A DNA stretch of 64,000 bases, taken from positions 1 to 64,000 of the forward strand of contig CAZKIO010000012.1 of assembly GCA_964552795.1 (NCBI GenBank). The letters are read 5' to 3'. Positions 42,540 through 50,524 of this stretch are shown in pieces. A model generated the notes under the pieces. That model saw only the letters and a program-made list of their open reading frames with translations, made no database searches and was not told the DNA's origin. The stretch comes from JAEUHZ01 sp964552795 (lineage in GTDB: Bacteria > Planctomycetota > UBA1135 > GCA-002686595). The stretch's first letter is position 1. Each line of letters begins with the position of its first letter. A program made the translations under genes and the position numbers.

Positions 42540-43808
42540 ATGACGTCCGTACTGCCCACGATCCTGCACGTGGACATGGACGCGTTCTACGCGTCCATCG
42601 AGATCCGCGACAATCCGTCGCTGGCGCTGCTGCCGGTGTGCGTGGGCGGACCCTCCGACCAGCGCGGCGTGATCTCGGCCGCGTCCTACGTCGCGCGGCG
42701 CTACGGCGTGCGCTCGGCGATGCCGACGGCCGAGGCGCGGCGCCTGTGCCCGGACCTCGTGCTGCTGCCGCCCGACTTCGAGCGCTACACGGCCGTCTCG
42801 CGCGAGATCATGGGCATCTTCCGCGCCTACACGCCGCTGGTCGAGCCGCTCTCGCTGGACGAGGCGTTCCTGGACGTGTCGGGCTGCGACCGCCTGTTCG
42901 GCGACGCCGTCCAGATCGGGCGCGCGATCCAGCGCGACATCCTGCGCAAGGTCGGCTTGACCTGCTCCGTCGGCGTGGCGACGACCAAGTTCCTGGCCAA
43001 GCTCGCCTCGGATCTCTCGAAGCCCGAGGGGTTCCACGTCATCCAGGCGCACGAGACGCGCACTGTTCTCGATCCGCTCTCCGTGTCGCGCATCTGGGGC
43101 GTCGGGCCGCGCACCGCCAAGCGCCTGGAGGCGCTGGGCGTGAACACGATCGGCGATCTGGCGCAACGCCCGCGCGAGGACGTCGTGCGCGAATTCGGCG
43201 CGACCGGCGCGTGGATCCACGACCTGGCCCACGGCATCGACACGCGCCGCGTGACGCCGCGCCGCGAGGAGAAGTCGCACGGCATGGAGCGCACCTTCGC
43301 CGAGGACATCGCCGACCGCGAGGAATTGCGCGTGCACCTCCTGTCGTTCTGCGAGGAGGTCGCGTTCGGCCTGCGCGACAAAGGCCTGCGCGGGCGCACC
43401 GTGACCCTGAAGGCGCGCTACGGCGATTTCACGACCGTCACGCGCACCAGGACGCTCGACCATCCCACGAACCTGGGCCCGCGCCTGTACACGACGGCGC
43501 GCGAACTCCTGGAACGGATACCGCCCGGGGCGCTGCGGCTGATCGGCGTGCAGGTGTCGGGCCTCTCCGACGTGCGCGCGCCGATCCAGGAGAGCCTCTT
43601 CGGGGACCTCGAGCCCGGGACGGGCGCCGCCGCGCAGCAGCGCGCGAAGCTGGAGCGCGCGACCGAGGGCATCGACAAGCTGCGCCGCAAGTTCGGCGCG
43701 CGCGCCGTGGTCGCGGCCAGCCTCCTGGGCCGCGCGCGCGCCAAGGGCCGCGACGGCTCGGACGGCGAGCCGGGCGTCGCCGGCCGCGCCGTCGGGCGCG
43801 AGGACTGA
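42540..43808 (+). CDS. dinB: DNA polymerase IV (Y-family)
   Basis: Error-prone translesion polymerase. The 422-residue protein has VDMDAFYASIE (first catalytic Asp, residues ~9-19), the YxxR-like YVARRYGVRSAMP, PLSLDEAFLDVSG (catalytic Asp-Glu), and VGVATTKFLAKLASDLSKP. A helix-hairpin-helix follows in GVGPRTAKRLEALGVNTIGDL, then the little finger domain (ERTFAEDI). QESLFGDL near residue 354 matches the beta-clamp binding pattern QxxLF, oddly placed before ~65 further residues that may form a flexible tail. Start ATG 42540 is fixed by the catalytic Asp. Confidence 0.93.
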   Translation: MTSVLPTILHVDMDAFYASIEIRDNPSLALLPVCVGGPSDQRGVISAASYVARRYGVRSAMPTAEARRLCPDLVLLPPDFERYTAVSREIMGIFRAYTPLVEPLSLDEAFLDVSGCDRLFGDAVQIGRAIQRDILRKVGLTCSVGVATTKFLAKLASDLSKPEGFHVIQAHETRTVLDPLSVSRIWGVGPRTAKRLEALGVNTIGDLAQRPREDVVREFGATGAWIHDLAHGIDTRRVTPRREEKSHGMERTFAEDIADREELRVHLLSFCEEVAFGLRDKGLRGRTVTLKARYGDFTTVTRTRTLDHPTNLGPRLYTTARELLERIPPGALRLIGVQVSGLSDVRAPIQESLFGDLEPGTGAAAQQRAKLERATEGIDKLRRKFGARAVVAASLLGRARAKGRDGSDGEPGVAGRAVGRED

Positions 43809-43815
43809 GGCGCGC

Positions 43816-45024
43816 TCAGGCGATGCGTCCCGCGCGCCGCAGCGCGAGCAACGCGGGCAGCGTGAGCGCGACGCAGGCGATCTCCGCGGAACCGGCCACG
43901 GCGAACGACGCGCGGTAGCCGCCGTGCCAGCCGATCGCGGGCGCGAGCGCCTCCGCGACCGCCGCTCCCACCAGCGGGCCGGCCAGGAACCCCAGCGATC
44001 CCGCGGAGTGGAACGCGCCGAGCGCCGTGCCGCGCGCCGCGTCGGGCGCGATCGCGCTCGTCAGCAGGATCGACGGCACGAACATGACCGCCGATGCCAG
44101 GCCCAGCGCGAGCATGAGGCCCGGCAGGAACTCCACGCTCCACCAGCCCAGGCTGGCGGCGAGCACGCCGTACACCAGGCTTCCGCCGCACACGCCGATC
44201 AGGAGCCGTCCCCCGGCGAAGACCCGTCCGAGCGGGTACGCGAGCAAGGCGAACGGCAGGAGGAACAGCGCCAACAGGAGGCCGATGGTCCGCGGCTCGG
44301 CGGCGTGCACGCGCGACAGGTAGAGCGGGAAGCACGCCGTGAAGAAGCCGACGGTGAAACGGTCCACGAAGGCGTAGGCCAGCGGCAGGCGCAACTCGGC
44401 CTGCCGCGCGACGGCGCGCAGGGACGCGCCCAGCGGAGCACGGCGCAGCGCGGGGGCAGCCGGCGGCAGCAGCACGAGCGCCAGCAGTGCGGTTCCCAGC
44501 GACACCAGCGCGCCGGACCACAAGGGTCGCAGCGGATCGCTGGTGGCCAGCAGTCCCCCCAGCGGCGCGCCCACGGCGACCCCCAGCGTGAGGCCGGCGC
44601 CCAGCGCGGACATGCGCCGCGCGTGGCCCTCGCCGGCGGGCTCGTGCGCGCCGTGCGCGAAGAGCAGCGCCAGCGCGGTGATGTGCGCCGCGCCCTCGGC
44701 GAAGCGCACGACGAGGAAGGCGGCGAAGGGGAGCGGCGCGCACAAGAGCGCGAAGGCCGCCGCGTCGGCCAGCAGCGCCGCGACGATCGCGCGCCGCGCG
44801 GGAACCCCGCGGTCGGCGAGTGCGCCCGCGAGGGGCGCGGCGACGAGCGCTCCGAGCATGTTGATCGACAGGAAGATCGAGGTGGCGAAGTCGCTGACCT
44901 CGAAGCGCTCGGCGACCAGCGGGCGCAGGCCCGCGATCGGCAGCGTGACGGGCACGAGCAGGCACAATGCCAGCACGAACAGGACGGCCGGCGGCCGTCG
45001 CAGCGGCGCGCTCAGCGTCGCCAT
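43816..45024 (-). CDS. Major facilitator superfamily transporter
   Basis: A 402-residue integral membrane protein with about twelve hydrophobic segments. The loop between segments 2 and 3 reads GALADRGVPARRAIVAALL, a variant of the MFS motif G-x-x-x-D-R-x-G-x-R. The second half has a pseudo-repeat (YPLGRVFAGGRLLIG). The substrate cannot be told. Start ATG 45024 overlaps the phytase gene by 13 bp, so it is downstream of lpxA and phytase in one minus-strand operon, and it converges with dinB across 7 bp. Confidence 0.85.
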   Translation of the reverse strand: MATLSAPLRRPPAVLFVLALCLLVPVTLPIAGLRPLVAERFEVSDFATSIFLSINMLGALVAAPLAGALADRGVPARRAIVAALLADAAAFALLCAPLPFAAFLVVRFAEGAAHITALALLFAHGAHEPAGEGHARRMSALGAGLTLGVAVGAPLGGLLATSDPLRPLWSGALVSLGTALLALVLLPPAAPALRRAPLGASLRAVARQAELRLPLAYAFVDRFTVGFFTACFPLYLSRVHAAEPRTIGLLLALFLLPFALLAYPLGRVFAGGRLLIGVCGGSLVYGVLAASLGWWSVEFLPGLMLALGLASAVMFVPSILLTSAIAPDAARGTALGAFHSAGSLGFLAGPLVGAAVAEALAPAIGWHGGYRASFAVAGSAEIACVALTLPALLALRRAGRIA

Positions 45025-46130
45025 TGCGGCCGCCGCGGGTCGCGCCGCGGGTCGATGGCCAGGTCCACGCCGGCGATGTCGGGCCAGGCGTAGAGCTTGA
45101 AGTTCTGGTTCGCGCCCCCGTTCCGGCCGTCGTGCGCGACCAGGAGGCCGCGCTCGAACGGCGGCGCGAGGGCGAAGCTCTCGACCGCGATGCCGTCGGT
45201 CTCCTCGACGTCGCCGAGCGCGCCCGCCGCGCGCGGATCGATCACCTTCAGCAACCTGTGCGGGGGCGCGCGCTCGAACACGTGGAAGGTGCTCGCGCCC
45301 TGCATCGACGCGATCAGGTACCCGTGGCCGCGTTCGGCGTAGTAGATCGCGAGACCCTCGATGTCGGGCACGACGCCGGGATTCCCGACCTCGGTCACCG
45401 CGACGCGGTCGCGCGGACCGGCCGGCGCGTCGGGCTCGGCGTCGTAGCTCCACACGGCGCGCCGCTCCTCGCTGAGGAAGAACCGGCCGAACTCCTCGTC
45501 GGCGACGCAGCCCTCGACCTGTCCGCCGACCTCGAAGGCGCGCACGCGGCTCACGCTCCAGGTCCCGGCGTCGCCCTCGATGCGATGCTGCTCGACGCGG
45601 CCGCGGCGGTCGTTGACGAACGCGAACAAGGCGCCGTCGCGCGCGCGGCGGTAGAGCGTCATCCCGTACGGTTCGCCGGCGTCGAGCACGGCGATCGGTC
45701 GGGGCAGGGCCGCTTCGATCCGGGCGCCGGCCGGATCGAGCGTCCACAGCATGAGGCCCGGAGTACTTCCCGTGCAGGTGGCGGCGACGACGTCCGTCAC
45801 GCGGTCGCCCAAGCGCACCGAGTAGGCGACGTCGACGTTGTTGGGCAGGAGATCCGCGCCGGTGGAACCCAGGCGCCGGCCGTCGAGCGCGTACCACTCC
45901 AGGCCCGCCAGCTTGTTCGTGCCGAACACGAGGCTCGCGCGCCGGTCGACGGGGTTCACCCAGATCGCGGGATCGTCGGCGGCGTCGCCCGGCTGCGCGA
46001 CCGGTTCCGTCTGGGCGCGCGCGGCCGGCGTGGCCACCTGGGTTCCCGGCGCGAGCGCGGGGTTCACGCCGGACGGGCACGAACCCAGCAGGGCGCCCAG
46101 GAGCGCGGCGGCGGACCGCGCGCGTTTCAC
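45012..46130 (-). CDS. Beta-propeller phytase-like lipoprotein
   Basis: Releases phosphate from inositol phosphates in the family. The 372-residue protein begins with a lipoprotein signal (ALLGALLGSCPSG, Cys near residue 18). The propeller repeats show the phytase pattern: DAADDPAIWVNPVDRRASL (the opening D-D-P-A-I-W, which binds calcium), VFGTNKLAGLEWYALDGRRL, NNVDVAYSVRLG, EVGGQVEGCVADEEFGRFFLSEE, DIEGLAIYYAERGHGYLIAS, and VEETDGIAVESFAL. GTG 46130 overlaps the lpxA stop. It probably sits in the outer membrane, facing the periplasm or exterior, for phosphorus scavenging. Confidence 0.87.
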   Translation of the reverse strand: MKRARSAAALLGALLGSCPSGVNPALAPGTQVATPAARAQTEPVAQPGDAADDPAIWVNPVDRRASLVFGTNKLAGLEWYALDGRRLGSTGADLLPNNVDVAYSVRLGDRVTDVVAATCTGSTPGLMLWTLDPAGARIEAALPRPIAVLDAGEPYGMTLYRRARDGALFAFVNDRRGRVEQHRIEGDAGTWSVSRVRAFEVGGQVEGCVADEEFGRFFLSEERRAVWSYDAEPDAPAGPRDRVAVTEVGNPGVVPDIEGLAIYYAERGHGYLIASMQGASTFHVFERAPPHRLLKVIDPRAAGALGDVEETDGIAVESFALAPPFERGLLVAHDGRNGGANQNFKLYAWPDIAGVDLAIDPRRDPRRPQWRR

Positions 46131-46927
46131 TCCGCGTCCTCGGCGACGGCGCGCGCGGAGCGACGGCCGGTGACCACGCCGCGCTTGGATTCCAGCACGA
46201 AGGCGGCGATCTCGCGCACGCTGGCGAGCGGGTGGTCGGCGTGCGCGCGCGCGACCTCGCGCACGCTGCCCGGCCGGCCGAGGATGGCGAGCAGCGCCGC
46301 GCGCACCGCCGTGCGTTCGGCCTGATCGAACCCGGCGCGGCGCAACCCGATCGTGTTGATGCCGCGCCACGCTGCGGGCAGCTGGCCGGAGACGATCGAG
46401 AAAGGCGGCGCATCCTTCCCGATCATGCAGCCGCCGGCCAGCAGCGCGAAGCGCCCCACGCGGCAGAACTGGTGGACCGCGGTCGACGCCGAGAGGATCG
46501 CGCGCTCGCCGACGACCGCGTGTCCGCCGAGCTTGGCGTCGTTGGTCAGGATGACGCGGTCGCCGACGACGCAGTTGTGGCCCACGTGGCTGCCGGCCAT
46601 CAGCATCACGCCGTCGCCGATGCGCGTGACGCCCTCCTTCGTCGCGCGGTGGACGGTCACGTGCTCGTGGATGCGCGCGTCGGCGCCGATCTCGACGCGC
46701 GTGGCCTCGCCCTGGTACTTGACGTCCTGCGGCTCGCCGCCGAGCACGCTGCCGTCCATGACGCGCGTGCGCGCGCCGAGCCTGACACAGCCGTGGATGC
46801 GGACGAAGGCGCCCAGCACGACGCCCGGGCCCAGATCGGCACCGGCGTCGACGACCGAGTAGGGGCCGATGGCGACGTCGGGCCCGACGCGCGCGGCCGC
46901 GTCGACGATGGCGGTCGGGTGGATCAT
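46127..46927 (-). CDS. lpxA: Acyl-ACP--UDP-N-acetylglucosamine O-acyltransferase
   Basis: First step of lipid A synthesis, transferring a hydroxyacyl chain from ACP to UDP-GlcNAc. The 266-residue protein is a left-handed beta helix built from hexapeptide repeats (IHPTAIVDAAARVGPDVAIGP, VVLGAFVRIHG). The LpxA landmarks GGEPQDVKYQGE, HEHVTVHRATKEG, MLMAGSHVGHNCVVGD with the catalytic His, and HQFCRVGRFALLAGG are present. A C-terminal helical domain follows, slightly extended. Presence of lpxA implies an outer membrane with lipid A. The rest of the lpx pathway is not in this window. Confidence 0.94.
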   Translation of the reverse strand: MIHPTAIVDAAARVGPDVAIGPYSVVDAGADLGPGVVLGAFVRIHGCVRLGARTRVMDGSVLGGEPQDVKYQGEATRVEIGADARIHEHVTVHRATKEGVTRIGDGVMLMAGSHVGHNCVVGDRVILTNDAKLGGHAVVGERAILSASTAVHQFCRVGRFALLAGGCMIGKDAPPFSIVSGQLPAAWRGINTIGLRRAGFDQAERTAVRAALLAILGRPGSVREVARAHADHPLASVREIAAFVLESKRGVVTGRRSARAVAEDAE

Positions 46928-46975
46928 GGCGAGGAAGGTACGGTGTCGCGCAGGGCCCGCAAGGCGCGCGGACGC

Positions 46976-49684
46976 TCAGTGCGCCTCCAGCCAGTTGGCG
47001 CCGTGGCCGAAGTCGACCTTGAGGGGCACGCGCAGCGGCCAGGCGTTCTCCATGCCGTCGCGGATCACCTCGCGCGTCTCGTCCAACTGGCTTTCGGGCA
47101 GCTCGAACACGAGTTCGTCGTGCACCTGCAGCAGCATGCGGCCGGCCAGCTTGGACTGGTCCAGGCGCTGCTCCAGGCCGATCATCGCGCGCTTGATGAC
47201 GTCGGCCGCCGAACCCTGCACCGGCGTGTTGACCGCGGCGTTCCGGGCGAAGGCCAGCACGCGCGGGTCGCCCGTCTGGAACTCGGGGAAGTGGCGCCGG
47301 CGTCCCGAGATGGTCTCGACGTAGCCCTTCTCCTCGGCCATCGCGAGCGTCTCGTCGATCCATCCGCGCACGCTGGGGAAGGCCTCGAAGTAGCGCTCGA
47401 TGAACCGGCCGGCTTCGGGGACCGTCAGCGACGTCTCGCGCGCGAGGCGCGCGGCGCCCATGCCGTACAGGAGGCCGAAGTTGATCGCCTTGGCACGCGT
47501 GCGCATCTCGCGCGTCACGGCGCCGGGTTCGACGTTGAAGATCGTGGCGGCGGTGGCCGCGTGCACGTCGCGGCCCTCGGCGAAGGCGCGCACGAGGCCC
47601 GGATCGCCGCACAGGTGCGCCAGGATGCGCAGCTCGACCTGGCTGTAGTCGGCCGAGAGCAGCACCCAGGGCCCGGACTCGTCGGGCTCGCGCGGGACGA
47701 ACGCGCGGCGCAGCGCGCGGCCGCGTTCGGTGCGGATCGGGATGTTCTGCAGGTTGGGATCGCTCGACGCGAGGCGCCCCGTCGCGGCGCTGACCTGGCT
47801 GAACGAGCAGTGCACGCGCCCCGTCCCGTGGTTCACGAAGCCCGGCAGCGTGTCGACGTACGTGCTCTTCAGCTTCTGGATCTCGCGGTACTCCAGCAGC
47901 GCGCGCACGATCGGCACGTCGGCGTAGTGGGTCTCGAGGTTGGCCGCGTCGGTCGACCAGCCGGTCTTGGTCTTCTTCGGGCGCTTGACGCCGGCCTGCT
48001 CCTGGATCTTCAGCTTCTCGAACAGGATCTCGCCCAGCGCCTTGGTGCTGTTGACGTTGAACTCCTCGCCGGCGAGCGCGTGGATCGCCGACTGCGCGGC
48101 GGCGATCTCGGACTCCATCTCGCGGCCGATGCCCTCCAGCATCGGCACGTCGAGGCGAATGCCGCGCTCCTCCAGGGCCGCGAGCACCGGCACCAGCGGC
48201 ATCTCGAGATCGCGGAACAGGGTCTCGGCGGCGTGCTCGCGCAGCTCCTGCTCCAGCGGCTCCACGAGGCGGAACGTGACGTCGGCGTCCTCGCAAGCGT
48301 ACTCGGCGACCTGCTCGACCGGGACCCGGTCCATCGTGATCTGGCTCTTGCCGGTGCCGATCAACGCGGTCGTGGGCACCTTCTGCAGGTCGAAGAAGCG
48401 CAGCGCGAGGTCGTCGAGGTTGTGCCGCCGCGCCGAGCCGACGGCACTGAAGCTGGCGACCATCGTGTCGAACTCCGGCGGCGGGAGTCGCAGACCGGCG
48501 TGCGCCAGCACGAGCCAGTCGTACTTCGTGTTCTGGCCGACGAGCCGCACCGCCGGATCCGTCAGCAGGGAAGCGAGCGCCTCCAGGAGTGCGCGCGGTC
48601 CGCCGGGCAGCACCGGCGGATCGAGGTTGAACGGAACGTAGAACGCGCGCATCGGCCTGGCGCTGAACGACATCCCGACCAGATCCGCCTGCAGCGGGAA
48701 CAGGCTGGTGGTCTCGGTGTCGATCGCGAAGCGGCCGGCCGCGCGCAGTTCGCCGATCATGGCCTTGAGCCCCGCCGCGTCGCGCACCGTGACGTAGTCG
48801 CGCGCCTCGGCGGCCTGCGTCTCGGAGGCCACGCGCGCGAGGAGCGACTTGAAGTCCAGGCGCCGGTAGAGCGCGGCCAGCTTCTTCGCGTCGGGCACCG
48901 GCGGCTTCAAGGCCCCGAAGCCCGGTTCGAGCGGCACGCCGCGCTCGATGGTGACGAGCTCGCGCGACATCTTGAGCTGGTCCAGGTCGCGCCGCACGGC
49001 CTCCCCGGCCTTGCCCTTGAGCTCGTCCAGATGCTCCAGCATCGCGTCGAGCGAGCCCCACTCCTGCAGCAGCTTGATCGCGCCCTTCTCGCCGATCCCG
49101 CGCACGCCCGGAACGTTGTCGGAGCTGTCGCCCATGATCGCCAGCACGTCGACGACGTGCGAGGGATCGACGCCCAGGCGCTCGCGCGCCTCCGCCGGAC
49201 CCTCGATCAGGAGCGGCACGCCGGTCTTGAACACGTTGTAGAGGCGCACGCGTTCGTCGACGAGCTGCAGGAAGTCCTTGTCGCCCGTGACGATCAGCAC
49301 CTCCCAGCCGGCGGCGGCGGCCTGCGTCGCCAGCGTGCCGATCACGTCGTCGGCCTCGTAGCCGGGCACCTCGAAGACCGGGATGCCCAGCGCGCGCGTG
49401 ACCTCGCGCAGGAGATCGAGCTGCTGCACGATCTCGTCGGGCATCTTCTCGCGCGTGGCCTTGTACTCCTTGTAGCGCTTGTGGCGGAACGTCGGCCCGG
49501 GCGGATCGAAGGCCATCGCGATGCGGTCGGGCTGCTCCTTGTCCAGGAGGTCGTGCAGCGTGCGCGCGAAGCCCCACGTGGCGCCGGTCGGCGTGCCGTC
49601 GGGCGCGGTGAATCCCTGGCGCTGCAGCGCGAAGTGCGAGCGGTAGGCCAGGGCGGTGCCATCGACGAGGAACAGGCGCGGCAT
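46976..49684 (-). CDS. polA: DNA polymerase I
   Basis: A 902-residue repair and lagging-strand polymerase with the standard three parts. The 5' nuclease domain has FLVDGTALAYRSHFAL, YEADDVIGTLA, TGDKDFLQL and GDSSDNVPGVRGIGEKGA. The 3'-5' exonuclease domain retains Asp-x-Glu in FAIDTETTSLFPL, and QNTKYDWLVLAHAG and EYACEDADVTFRL, so proofreading appears intact. The polymerase domain has LLSADYSQVELRILAHL (motif A), RTRAKAINFGLLYGMGA (motif B) and LLQVHDELVFELPE (motif C). Start ATG 49684 is divergent from exoA with only 63 bp between them. Confidence 0.96.
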   Translation of the reverse strand: MPRLFLVDGTALAYRSHFALQRQGFTAPDGTPTGATWGFARTLHDLLDKEQPDRIAMAFDPPGPTFRHKRYKEYKATREKMPDEIVQQLDLLREVTRALGIPVFEVPGYEADDVIGTLATQAAAAGWEVLIVTGDKDFLQLVDERVRLYNVFKTGVPLLIEGPAEARERLGVDPSHVVDVLAIMGDSSDNVPGVRGIGEKGAIKLLQEWGSLDAMLEHLDELKGKAGEAVRRDLDQLKMSRELVTIERGVPLEPGFGALKPPVPDAKKLAALYRRLDFKSLLARVASETQAAEARDYVTVRDAAGLKAMIGELRAAGRFAIDTETTSLFPLQADLVGMSFSARPMRAFYVPFNLDPPVLPGGPRALLEALASLLTDPAVRLVGQNTKYDWLVLAHAGLRLPPPEFDTMVASFSAVGSARRHNLDDLALRFFDLQKVPTTALIGTGKSQITMDRVPVEQVAEYACEDADVTFRLVEPLEQELREHAAETLFRDLEMPLVPVLAALEERGIRLDVPMLEGIGREMESEIAAAQSAIHALAGEEFNVNSTKALGEILFEKLKIQEQAGVKRPKKTKTGWSTDAANLETHYADVPIVRALLEYREIQKLKSTYVDTLPGFVNHGTGRVHCSFSQVSAATGRLASSDPNLQNIPIRTERGRALRRAFVPREPDESGPWVLLSADYSQVELRILAHLCGDPGLVRAFAEGRDVHAATAATIFNVEPGAVTREMRTRAKAINFGLLYGMGAARLARETSLTVPEAGRFIERYFEAFPSVRGWIDETLAMAEEKGYVETISGRRRHFPEFQTGDPRVLAFARNAAVNTPVQGSAADVIKRAMIGLEQRLDQSKLAGRMLLQVHDELVFELPESQLDETREVIRDGMENAWPLRVPLKVDFGHGANWLEAH

Positions 49685-49747
49685 GCCGAGAGGATAGCGG
49701 CGCCGGCCCTTCCCGCGAGCGCGCGCCGTCCGCAGAATGCCGCGCCC

Positions 49748-50524
49748 ATGCCGTTCACCCTGTGCACCCTGAACGTGAACGGGATCCGTTCGGCCGAGCG
49801 GCGCGGTTTCACGCGCTGGTTCCGCCGCACGCGTCCCGACGTGCTCGCCCTGCAGGAACTGCGGGCGCAGCCGGGCGACGTCGACGACGCGCTGCGCTCG
49901 CCCGCGGGCTGGAACACGCGCTGGGTCAGCGCGCAGCGCAAGGGCTACTCGGGCGTCGCGCTGTACTCGCGCGAGCCTGCGGACCGCACCGTCCCCGGGC
50001 TGCCCTTCGAGCACCGCGGCGACGAGGGCCGCGCGCTGCGCGCCGAATTCGGCGACCTCGCCGTCGTCAGCCTGTACGTCCCCAGCGGATCGGCCGGCCC
50101 CGAGCGCCAGGCCAGCAAGTTCGCGTTCCTCGATCACGCGCTGCCGTGGTTCGAGTCCCTGCTGGCCGAGGGGCGTCCGGTCGTGGTCTGCGGCGATCTC
50201 AACATCGCGCCCACCGCCCTGGACCTCGCGCGTCCGCGCGAGAACCAGAAGAACTCGGGCTTTCTCCCCGAGGAGCGCGCCTGGTTCGCGCGCCTGCTGG
50301 AGATGGGCTGGGTGGACGCCGTGCGCGCGCTCAACCCCGACGTGCCCGCGCTGTACTCGTGGTGGTCGAACCGCGGGCGCGCCCGCGAGAACGACGTGGG
50401 CTGGCGCCTGGACCACGTGCTGGTGTCGCCCGATCTCGCGCCGCGCGTGCGCCGCGCGTGGATCGAGAAGAAGGCCGGGCTCTCGGACCACGCGCCCGTG
50501 TGGGTCGAGATCGGGGACGCGTGA
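49748..50524 (+). CDS. xth: Exodeoxyribonuclease III-type AP endonuclease
   Basis: A 258-residue EEP-superfamily nuclease cleaving at abasic sites in base excision repair. TLNVNGIRSAERRGFTRWF (Asn, residues ~8-12), LALQELRAQPGDV (metal-binding Glu), GYSGVALYS, VVCGDLNIAPTALDL (Asp/Asn pair), WWSNRGRARENDVGWRLDHVLVS and LSDHAPVWVEI (catalytic His) are all in place. The start is ATG 49748. Divergent from polA, a pairing that groups two base-excision-repair enzymes; it overlaps the next gene by 4 bp (GTGA). Confidence 0.94.
   Translation: MPFTLCTLNVNGIRSAERRGFTRWFRRTRPDVLALQELRAQPGDVDDALRSPAGWNTRWVSAQRKGYSGVALYSREPADRTVPGLPFEHRGDEGRALRAEFGDLAVVSLYVPSGSAGPERQASKFAFLDHALPWFESLLAEGRPVVVCGDLNIAPTALDLARPRENQKNSGFLPEERAWFARLLEMGWVDAVRALNPDVPALYSWWSNRGRARENDVGWRLDHVLVSPDLAPRVRRAWIEKKAGLSDHAPVWVEIGDA

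Noticed and set aside
46232..50524. Very long plus-strand open frame (1430 codons) across polA and lpxA
   Set aside because: It is the antisense shadow of lpxA and polA with Arg/Gly/His-rich composition; only its end (from 49748) is a real gene, exonuclease III.
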